Shown: positions 1-6,851 of the stretch, in pieces | Numbering within the stretch: position 1 is the stretch's first letter | Layout: each line of letters begins with the position of its first letter | Source of the DNA: Caulobacter sp. 17J65-9 | GTDB lineage: Bacteria; Pseudomonadota; Alphaproteobacteria; Caulobacterales; Caulobacteraceae | Assembly (NCBI RefSeq): GCF_010975005.1 | Contig: NZ_JAAIVC010000002.1 | Location: 1 to 64,000 of the forward strand | Length of the DNA stretch: 64,000 nt | Reading direction: 5' to 3' | Translations under genes and position numbers: made by a program | Notes under the pieces: model-generated | What the model was told of the DNA's origin: nothing | The model's database searches: none | The model's input: the letters and a program-made list of their open reading frames with translations, nothing else

Positions 1-1553
1 ACCGGGTCTACCGGATCGATCGCGCGAGCGCGCGTCCGCACGACGCGGCCGGAGCGCTCTGGGGCGCGGCGCGGGTGAGCGAGCTGGCCGCCCGCAAGGC
101 CCCGCAGGACAAGGTGCTGGCCGCGGCGCGGCGCTGGTCGGTGGCCGGCCCCGACGCGGTGTTCGTGGTGCTGGAACGGGTCGAAGACTACGCCGAGGCG
201 GAGATCGAGCCGCCGGCGGCGCTGGGCAAGGAGGCGCTGGCGCAGTGGCGCGAGCTCACCGCCGAACGCGAGGCGCGCAAGGCGGCCGAACGGGCCGAGC
301 GGGTCGACGCGGTCGTCGAGGCCTGGGACGAGCAGAAGGCCTGGTGGAACGCCGCCCACAAGTCGTTGAAGGAGGTACAGGCTCAGCTGCGCCGTGAGCA
401 GCCGCGGGAGTCGAGGCGCGACGCGCCGGTGCCGGCCGCCGCCATGGCCCCTCCGCCTCCGCCTCCGCCTCCGCCCCCGCCGTCCGTGGAAGAGGCCGCG
501 CCGGCGGCTGACGCGGCGGCCTCGGTCGACGAGGTGGTGGTCACGGGCGCGCGCATGGTGCGACAGGATTTCACGGAGATGTCTCCGGTGGCGACCGTGG
601 GCGCGGAGGCCGAGTCCATCAAGGTCGAGATCGAACCTTGGAACCCGGATCGCCCCTATCTGAAGGCTCTGGCCGAGGCCGCGCCCGACGCGTTCTGGAA
701 CGTCTATCGCGAGCAGGAGAAGGCCCACGGCGACCTGCCGGCCTTCTACCTGGACGTCGGCGAGTTCCTGTTCCGCAAAGGGCGGACGGACGCGGCCGTG
801 GCGGTGGCGCTGAACGCGCTCGAACTGCCGAGCACCGACACCACGACCCTGACCATCCTCGCTGACCGGCTGATGCGCTACGGCCGGACCGACCGGGCGA
901 TCGCGCTCTACGAGCTGATCCTGAAGCGCGAGCCGGACCGGCCCCAGCCCCGGCGCAACCTGGCGCTGGCCCTGATCGAGCGGGCCGACCGGGGCGGCGA
1001 CGGATCGGCGGTCGACTACGCCCGGGCGCTGGATCTGCTGGCCGAGGTGATCCAGACGCCGTGGGACCGTGATTACGACGGGATCGAGTTGATCTCGTTG
1101 ATGGAGGCCAACCGCGCCGCCGCCAGGGCGAAAGCGCCGGCTCGGCGCTGGCTGGACCCGCGGCTGGAGGCCTTGCTCGACGTCGACCTGCGGGTGGTTC
1201 TGGAGTGGAACACCGACAAGACCGACATGGACCTGTGGCTGGACGAGCCCTCTGGCGAACGGGCGATCTACAGCCACCCGAAGACCGGGATCGGCGGGCG
1301 GCTGTCCAACGACATGACCCGCGGCTACGGGCCGGAGGAGTACCTGCTGCGCCGGGCGCCGAACGGCGAGTACGCCGTGCGCGTGCACGGCTACGCCTTC
1401 GACCGGCTCAATCCGAACGGGGCGACCAGCGTCCGCGCGCGGCTCTACCGCAACTGGGGACGGGCGGACGAGACCATGGAGCAGCTGGAGATCGAGCTGA
1501 CCCGCGACGAGCGCGACGGCCAGCTGGTCGGCAAGTTCAAGGTCGGGAAGTGA
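1..1553 (+). CDS. VIT/VWA-type protein, C-terminal part with DUF2135 domain (5' truncated)
   Basis: The frame is open from the first full codon at base 3, so the gene begins outside the window; the GTG at 75 is probably internal. The visible 516 residues start with what looks like the segment following a VWA domain. Numbered from the GTG, there follow a charged helical stretch, a run of about 11 prolines near residues 125-135, a TonB-receptor-like peptide (DEVVVTGAR, about 150-158), a TPR-like helical region (about 205-310) and a C-terminal DUF2135-type domain with WNTDKTDMDLWL and GYGPEEY (about 373-460). Family members with VIT, VWA and DUF2135 domains are usually exported. The function is unknown; the domain assignment is from recognition of motifs. 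Confidence 0.8.
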   Translation, partial: RVYRIDRASARPHDAAGALWGAARVSELAARKAPQDKVLAAARRWSVAGPDAVFVVLERVEDYAEAEIEPPAALGKEALAQWRELTAEREARKAAERAERVDAVVEAWDEQKAWWNAAHKSLKEVQAQLRREQPRESRRDAPVPAAAMAPPPPPPPPPPPSVEEAAPAADAAASVDEVVVTGARMVRQDFTEMSPVATVGAEAESIKVEIEPWNPDRPYLKALAEAAPDAFWNVYREQEKAHGDLPAFYLDVGEFLFRKGRTDAAVAVALNALELPSTDTTTLTILADRLMRYGRTDRAIALYELILKREPDRPQPRRNLALALIERADRGGDGSAVDYARALDLLAEVIQTPWDRDYDGIELISLMEANRAAARAKAPARRWLDPRLEALLDVDLRVVLEWNTDKTDMDLWLDEPSGERAIYSHPKTGIGGRLSNDMTRGYGPEEYLLRRAPNGEYAVRVHGYAFDRLNPNGATSVRARLYRNWGRADETMEQLEIELTRDERDGQLVGKFKVGK

Positions 1554-1668
1554 ACAAGGCGATCGGCGGGCCTTGGGGAAAGGCCCGCCGATCTGGGCGA
1601 CGTCGAGCGTGCACCCCGCGGGACCCGGTTGGGATTCGGGGCGCGGGCGTCGCCAGGGGAATTTAAGT

Positions 1669-1899
1669 TTATTGACGTCCGCGGGCTTCCGGGGCGCCGT
1701 CGCGGCCGGCGTGCGAAGCCTGGCCGCCCTTGCGGCCGGCCTCGGCGGCCAGCTGGCGGTTCTGCGAGAAGCTGCGCTTTTCGTTCGGCACGCTGCGACC
1801 GCCTTCGGCGGCGATCGCGCGTTGGCGGTCGCGATCCATGGAGGCGAAGCCGCGTTTGGACTTGCCGCCGCCCTGTTCGAATTCTCCTCTGGTCGGCAT
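1669..1899 (-). CDS. KGG-domain small stress protein
   Basis: This 76-residue, very hydrophilic protein carries two KGG/Con-10-type repeats: GKSKRGFASMD with AAEGGRSV near residues 12-37, and a second copy ending AAEAGRKGGQAS. KGG proteins are stress- or stationary-phase-induced in many bacteria; their molecular role is not established. The ATG at 1899 is preceded by a strong AAGGAG seven bases upstream, which excludes the longer overlapping frame that continues to about 2500. About 40-65 bases upstream on this strand, TGAAC is followed 17 bases later by GTT, a weak match to the EcfG general-stress promoter (GGAAC-N16/17-GTT). Confidence 0.85.
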   Translation of the reverse strand: MPTRGEFEQGGGKSKRGFASMDRDRQRAIAAEGGRSVPNEKRSFSQNRQLAAEAGRKGGQASHAGRDGAPEARGRQ

Positions 1900-2372
1900 C
1901 GGGGATCTCCTTAAGCAAAGCGAACTGCCGCAAAGGCTGAACGAACGCGCGGCGTGAGGGTTCAAGCTTCGCCTTGGAAATCCGCAGCTTGGCCGTATTT
2001 CCGCAGAGCCCGCCGCAGGTCGGGCAACCTCCGAAACCGAACGGCGTTCTCCCGGGTCGGCCGGGAAACCGCCCCAGGAAACGCCGATGACCAGAGCGGA
2101 CCGCGACTTCACCACCGAGGGCAAGCCGAAGGGGCGATGGACGTTGGCCGCAGCGTGCGTGACTGGCTGACCTCGATGCAGCTGATCCCGGCCGGAGCGG
2201 ACCAACGCGGCCAAGGCGCTGGCCGAGGCGGTGCGCGCGCTTCGCGAGGGGCGGCTGGCGCGCCCGGGGGCCGATCTGGAACCGCCAAGGCAGAAATGAG
2301 GTTTTTGCTCCGCTCGGGCTGAACCAATCACGTTCCCGTGCGCTTTGTGTGAGGACCAACGGAGGATCACAG
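1900..2372. other. 473-base gap between the KGG gene and the lipoprotein gene
   Basis: This stretch contains the KGG gene promoter region at its left end, a possible broken small gene at 2087-2299 (listed separately), and the leader of the lipoprotein gene at its right end. I see no RNA gene or intact coding frame in the rest. Confidence 0.5.
2087..2299 (+). pseudogene. Possible frameshifted small gene
   Basis: An ATG at 2087, preceded by a CAGGA sequence, opens a frame that stops at 2168-2170 after 27 residues. The next segment reads sensibly one frame over (GRSVRDWLTSMQLIPA, about 2145-2190). The original frame then resumes with a charged helical tail (TNAAKALAEAVRALREG) ending at the TGA at 2297-2299. 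The two shifts compensate, so the whole could be one 65-75 residue protein broken twice, or the pattern may be chance in GC-rich DNA. No family was recognised. Confidence 0.25.
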
Positions 2373-2657
2373 ATGCTGCGTATCGGACACGTGATGCTGG
2401 CGGGCGTCGCCGCCTTTGCCCTGACCGCCTGCGAAAGCAAGGCCGACAAGGTCGCCGAGCATCAGTCGAACGCCGTCGAGGCGCAGTCGGAAGCGACCGC
2501 ACAGTCGATGGAAGCCCAGGCCGCCGCGGCCAAGTCGACCGGCACGGCCGCTGGGGCGGAGACCGCCAAGACGCTTGAGGAGAAGGCCGACGTGACCCGT
2601 GAAGCGGGCAAGGAAAAGGCCAACGCCATCGAGCAGGAAGCCGGCAAGAAGGATTGA
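2373..2657 (+). CDS. Small alanine/glutamate-rich lipoprotein
   Basis: This 94-residue protein has a short lipoprotein signal peptide ending in the lipobox LTAC, so Cys20 would be lipidated and the protein anchored in an envelope membrane. The mature part is almost entirely Ala, Glu, Lys, Gln and Ser and is predicted to be helical, with spaced alanines. The ATG at 2373 is chosen because GGAGG lies directly upstream and the signal peptide begins there; an in-frame start at 2349 would add eight unrelated residues. A strong stem-loop follows the stop codon. No function is known; the composition resembles small abundant Lpp-like or stress-induced lipoproteins, which is only an analogy. Confidence 0.8.
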   Translation: MLRIGHVMLAGVAAFALTACESKADKVAEHQSNAVEAQSEATAQSMEAQAAAAKSTGTAAGAETAKTLEEKADVTREAGKEKANAIEQEAGKKD

Positions 2658-2694
2658 CGGTTCGGCCGGTTCCCTAGGCCGGCCGAAGCGTTAG

Positions 2695-2724
2695 GAGAGC
2701 CCGCGCAGCGATGCGCGGGCTCTC
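2695..2724. terminator. Bidirectional stem-loop terminator
   Basis: A perfect 13-base-pair stem (2695-2707 with 2712-2724) closes on a GCGA tetraloop. It lies between two convergent genes ending at 2657 and 2730. The run of T on either side is short, so termination strength is inferred mainly from the stem. Confidence 0.75.
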
Positions 2725-2729
2725 TTCAT

Positions 2730-3914
2730 TCAGAAAGCCCATTCGCTGTGGAAGGCGTGCTGCTGCTCGTGGCCGGGCAGGCGCATGGGGATGCGGTCCA
2801 GCCCGGGGATCCAGATCGGGGCCGAGATCACGTGATAGCGGGCGATGAACACGTCGCCCTCCGCGTCGACCCGCGCCGACACCACCCGGCCGGTCGCGTC
2901 GGTCCCGATGAAGTCGCCGTGGGCCTCGAACACCTCGCCGGCCGCGCCGCGGGCGCCGTAGGTGCGGCCCAGCGTGCCGCCGTCGGCGTCGCCGTCGTGC
3001 CAGCTGACCGCCCAGCCGCCGCTGCGCAGGGCCACGACCTCCGGCTCGGCCTCGCCGGCGAACACCGAGGCGTCGCCGACCGCGATCTCGGACGGCAGGT
3101 GGCCGTTGGCCAGGTCGGCGGCGTCGAACACCGCCGCGCGAATGTGCGAGGTCGCCCCGTCGGCTTCGGCCCAGGTCGCCACGATACGGCCGTCCGCCAG
3201 CCGGGCGGTGTCGAGGTCGGCGGCGAAGCCGTCGCTGAGCAGGCTCTCGACCACCGTGCCGTCGGCCTTCACCAGTGCGGCGTGCACGCCCTCGCGGGAG
3301 GTCCACAGCAGTTCGACCCCGCCGCCGGCGACGCGCTGGACCTGCAGGTCGTTGTAGAACAGGCCGCCGCCGAACGGGTCCTCGCGCGTGGCGATCAGCA
3401 TGGCCTCGCCGTCGGGGGTGTGCGCGGCGGTGTAGCGCTGCACCACGATCGCCGCGAACTGGCCGAACAGGTCCGACGCCGCCTCGGCCATGACGAAGCC
3501 GCCGCCCGGCAGGCCGCCCGCCGCCACCGACGAGGCCTGGCCGCTGAGGCCGTCGCCGCCGCCGCGCAAGGTCCCCGACTTGTCGAAGGTCGAGAACTGC
3601 GGGGTCACCGAGTGGCTGAAGGCGACCATCCAGGTGGCCACGAAGCCGCCGCCGTCCAGAGGCGCCAGGCCGCCCTCGAAACTGTTGGCGCCGGTGGGGC
3701 CGTTCGCGCCGGCCGATGCCGGTGTCGACAGCGCCTTGCCGGTCACGCTGAACCGCTGCACCTGGAGGGTGTCGCCCAGATCGCCGGAAAAGCCCTGGTA
3801 GAGCTCCGCGACGCTGCCGTCGCCCAGCACGGTGATGGCGCGATGGTCGCCGTCGATCGACAGCCGCGCCTCGCGACCGAGGGGAAGCAGCGTGTCGTAG
3901 AAGTTGCGGGCCAT
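2730..3914 (-). CDS. Beta-propeller-like hypothetical protein
   Basis: The 394-residue product consists of degenerate repeats of roughly 45-55 residues built on a GGGFVATW-type strand; examples are GGGFVMAEA, GGGVELLW, DGRIVATWAEAD and SGGWAVSWHDGD. This pattern is typical of predicted beta-propellers and of the repeat regions of type I secreted calcium-binding proteins, but no RTX nonapeptides and no N-terminal signal peptide are visible. The ATG at 3914 has an excellent GGAGGAAA ribosome-binding site five bases upstream. The C-terminal end departs from the repeat. No enzyme motif was recognised. A secreted or surface role is possible but unproven. Confidence 0.65.
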   Translation of the reverse strand: MARNFYDTLLPLGREARLSIDGDHRAITVLGDGSVAELYQGFSGDLGDTLQVQRFSVTGKALSTPASAGANGPTGANSFEGGLAPLDGGGFVATWMVAFSHSVTPQFSTFDKSGTLRGGGDGLSGQASSVAAGGLPGGGFVMAEAASDLFGQFAAIVVQRYTAAHTPDGEAMLIATREDPFGGGLFYNDLQVQRVAGGGVELLWTSREGVHAALVKADGTVVESLLSDGFAADLDTARLADGRIVATWAEADGATSHIRAAVFDAADLANGHLPSEIAVGDASVFAGEAEPEVVALRSGGWAVSWHDGDADGGTLGRTYGARGAAGEVFEAHGDFIGTDATGRVVSARVDAEGDVFIARYHVISAPIWIPGLDRIPMRLPGHEQQHAFHSEWAF

Positions 3915-3999
3915 GAACGTTTCCTCCGGCGGACGCGGGGCAAACGGGGCCGGGGGCGTCGCTGTTCCGAGCGTTGTCGTTCAGATCAGTGACGGCCGA

Positions 4000-6654
4000 T
4001 CAGGTTTTCGCGAGCTTCGCGATGGCGGGCTTGAGCGGCGCGGCCGCGTCATCGTAGCCGGCCCACGGATCGGCGCGCTTCAGCAGGCCGGGCGCGGTGC
4101 GCAGGGTGTACTTCTTCGGATCCAGACCTTTTCGCGCCTGCGCCCAGGTCAGGGGGAAGGAAACCGTCGCGCCGGGGCGGGCGCGGGGCGAGAGCAGGGC
4201 GACCGCGGTGGCCATGCGGTCGTTGCGCAGATAGTCGAGGAAGATGCGGCCGCCGCGGACCTTCTTGCTCATGTTGGTGGTGTAGGCGTCCGGATCGTCG
4301 GCCGCGACGCGCTCGCACAGCGCCTTGGCGAAGGCCTTGGCATCGGGCCAGGCCACGGGCGCCTTCGCGGATTGCGCGAACGGCGTGACCACGTGCAGGC
4401 CCTTGCCGCCGGTGGTCTTCAGGAAGGCGGCCAGGCCCAGGGCCTCCAGACGGTCCTTCAGTTCGCGCGCGGCGGCGATCACCCGCTCGAACGGCAGGTC
4501 CTCGTCCGGGTCGAGGTCGAACACGAACCGGCCCGGGACCTCCGGCTTGCCGGGCAGGCAGTTCCACGGGTGCAGCTCGGTCGCACCGATCTGGGCGGCG
4601 GCGATCAGGGCCTCGGCCGTGTCGAACTGGATGTAGGGCTGCCGGTCGCCGCTGACCGTGGTCAGGGTGATCAGCCTGGATTGGCCGGCCCCGGCGTGAC
4701 GCTGGAAGAACCGCTCGCCGGTGATCCCGTCCGGCGTGCGGATGATCGAGCAGGGGCGGCCCTTCACGTAGGGCAGCAGGTGCTGAGCCACGGTCTCGTA
4801 ATAGCGGGCCAGGTCCAGCTTGCTGACCGACGGGCCCAGATCGCTGTCCGGCCACAGCGGCTTGTCCGGGTTGGACAGCGTCACGCCCAGCACGACGGGC
4901 GCGCCTGGCTTCCCCGCCGCCGCGCGCGCCGGCGGGTGACGCGCCACCGCCTCGCGGGCCTCCAGCGTTTCCGGGACGACCTCCTGGGCGCTCTTGTCTT
5001 CGCGCAGGCCCTTGAAGCTGGCCTGGCGCACGTTGCCGTCGCCGGTCCAGCCGGCGTGGGCGATCTCGGCGACCAGTTCGGGCTTCACCCAGTGGATGTC
5101 GGCCCCGCCGCGCGGGGCGCCCTCGCCTGAGAAGGGGGAGTCCTTCGCCGCGACGGCCCTCAGCTGCGGCAGCAGAACCTTGACCTTGTCGCCGCCGAAG
5201 CCGGTGCCCACCCGGCCCACATAGGCCAGCTTCCCGTCGCGCCACACGCCGGCCAGCAGGGAGCGGAACTTCGAACCCGTGGTGGTCCAGCCGCCGATCA
5301 CCACCTCCTGGCCGCCCCGGCACTTGGATTTGGTCCAGGTGTCGCTGCGGCCCGACCGGTAGGGCGCGTCCCGGCGCTTGGAGACCACGCCTTCCAGGCC
5401 CATGCGGCAGGCCGACTTCAGCACCGCTTCGCCGCCCATGTCGAAGTGGTCGACGAAGCGCAGGCGCGAGGACGCGCCGGCGTCCTCCAGCAGCACCTCC
5501 AGGCGCGCCTTGCGCGCGTCCAGCGGCTGCTTCCGCAGGTCCTCGCCCTCGGCGAAGGTGACGTCGAACAGGAAGAACACCAGCTTGGCCGTCTGGCCGG
5601 ACGACAGCGCCGCCTGCAGGCCCGAGAAGTCCGGCCGGCCCTCCTGGTCGAGCGCGCAGATCTCGCCGTCGAGATAGCAGTCGGGCAGGGCGGCGCAGTC
5701 CCTGGCGACCTCCGGGAAGCGGTCGGTCCAGTCGAGCGGCTTGCGGGTCCACAGCACAGCCCGGCCGCGCTCGATCCGCGCCTGGACGCGATAGCCGTCG
5801 AACTTGATCTCGTGCACCCAGCCGGGGCCGGACGGGGGCCGGTCGACCAGCTTGCAGAGCTGCGGCTCGACGTGCTCGGGCATGCGCGCGGTCTTCGTCC
5901 CCTTGGCGGGCTTGGCCTTGGGCGGCCGCTCGGCGGGCTTCGCCTTGGGCGCGTGCGTGCGCTGGGCGACCTCTTCGCCCGAGGCCTCCGGGCTGGCGCC
6001 CTTCGAGTTCCAGACCGCCTTGGCCGAGGTCTTGGCGTCCTTGAGCATGAAAGGCGTCGGCGCGCGGCCCTTGCCGGCGGCGATCTGCTCCATGGTGCGG
6101 CGCGAAGCGACCGAGAAGGCGGTGTCCTCCAGGAAGGCGTCGTGGTCGCCCGGATGGGCGGTCTCGTCGTCGTGCTTGATCAGCAGCCAGTTGGGCCGCT
6201 TGCTCTTGCTGCGGTCGTTGGCGATGCGGATCAGCGACCAGCCGCCCTGCATGCGCTTGCCGTCGAACTCCAGCGACAGGTGGCCCTTCTTCAGGCCCTG
6301 TTCGAAGGCGCGGCCCTTCTCCTCGCGGAAATAGCCGCGGTCCCACAGCATGACCGCGCCGCCCCCGTACTGGCCCTTGGGGATGGTGCCCTCGAAATCG
6401 CCGTAGTCGAGCGGATGCGGCTCGACCTCCACGGCCAGGCGCTTGTCGTCGGGGTCGAGCGAGGGGCCGCGCGTGACCGCCCAGGAATAGAAGCTGCCCT
6501 CGTGCTCCAGCCGCAGGTCGTAGTGCAGCCGCGTGGCCGCGTGCTTCTGGATCACGAAGCGCGGGCGGTCCGAGCGCGCGACGCGGCGTTCGCCACTGGG
6601 CTCCGGCGTCTGGGAGAAGTCCCGCTTGGCTCGATAGGTCTCGAGATCCGCCAT
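4000..6654 (-). CDS. ligD: Multifunctional DNA ligase LigD
   Basis: LigD repairs double-strand breaks by bacterial non-homologous end joining. The order here is phosphoesterase - ligase - polymerase, as in Pseudomonas LigD. The N-terminal 3'-phosphoesterase shows HAATRLHYDLRLE and LDYGDFEGTIPKGQYGGG (about residues 35-115). The ATP-dependent ligase has motif I KFDGYR with the adenylated Lys near residue 284. The C-terminal AEP-type polymerase shows SNPDKPLWP, FDLDPDEDLPF (about 711) and KTTGGKGLHVV. The ATG at 6654 (MADLETYRAKRDF) matches the usual family start; a GTG at 6672 would add six residues. No ku gene is adjacent or elsewhere in the window. Confidence 0.96.
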   Translation of the reverse strand: MADLETYRAKRDFSQTPEPSGERRVARSDRPRFVIQKHAATRLHYDLRLEHEGSFYSWAVTRGPSLDPDDKRLAVEVEPHPLDYGDFEGTIPKGQYGGGAVMLWDRGYFREEKGRAFEQGLKKGHLSLEFDGKRMQGGWSLIRIANDRSKSKRPNWLLIKHDDETAHPGDHDAFLEDTAFSVASRRTMEQIAAGKGRAPTPFMLKDAKTSAKAVWNSKGASPEASGEEVAQRTHAPKAKPAERPPKAKPAKGTKTARMPEHVEPQLCKLVDRPPSGPGWVHEIKFDGYRVQARIERGRAVLWTRKPLDWTDRFPEVARDCAALPDCYLDGEICALDQEGRPDFSGLQAALSSGQTAKLVFFLFDVTFAEGEDLRKQPLDARKARLEVLLEDAGASSRLRFVDHFDMGGEAVLKSACRMGLEGVVSKRRDAPYRSGRSDTWTKSKCRGGQEVVIGGWTTTGSKFRSLLAGVWRDGKLAYVGRVGTGFGGDKVKVLLPQLRAVAAKDSPFSGEGAPRGGADIHWVKPELVAEIAHAGWTGDGNVRQASFKGLREDKSAQEVVPETLEAREAVARHPPARAAAGKPGAPVVLGVTLSNPDKPLWPDSDLGPSVSKLDLARYYETVAQHLLPYVKGRPCSIIRTPDGITGERFFQRHAGAGQSRLITLTTVSGDRQPYIQFDTAEALIAAAQIGATELHPWNCLPGKPEVPGRFVFDLDPDEDLPFERVIAAARELKDRLEALGLAAFLKTTGGKGLHVVTPFAQSAKAPVAWPDAKAFAKALCERVAADDPDAYTTNMSKKVRGGRIFLDYLRNDRMATAVALLSPRARPGATVSFPLTWAQARKGLDPKKYTLRTAPGLLKRADPWAGYDDAAAPLKPAIAKLAKT

Positions 6655-6851
6655 GGGCGTGTCCGGCTGCACGCTTTGAAAGCGCCGGCGGGGAAGCGGG
6701 TTCCCGTGGGGTGCGACGCCGTGCCCGAGCGGCCTGTTCAGCGAATTCGGGTACGTCAGACGGGTAGCGTCCGTGAGCGTCCCATGACTGTGCGTCCGAC
6801 TTCGCCCCGCGGGGCCGACATCGCCCCGCAGGCCTGAGGACGCACGGCTTC

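Noticed and set aside
2748-3992. 414-residue plus-strand frame opposite the beta-propeller-like gene
   Set aside because: The minus-strand frame has a perfect ribosome-binding site and coherent repeats; the plus-strand frame is low-complexity antisense.
6673-6851. Very short frame before the NfrB-like gene
   Set aside because: Only 15 codons from the ATG near 6784, with no ribosome-binding site or conservation clue.
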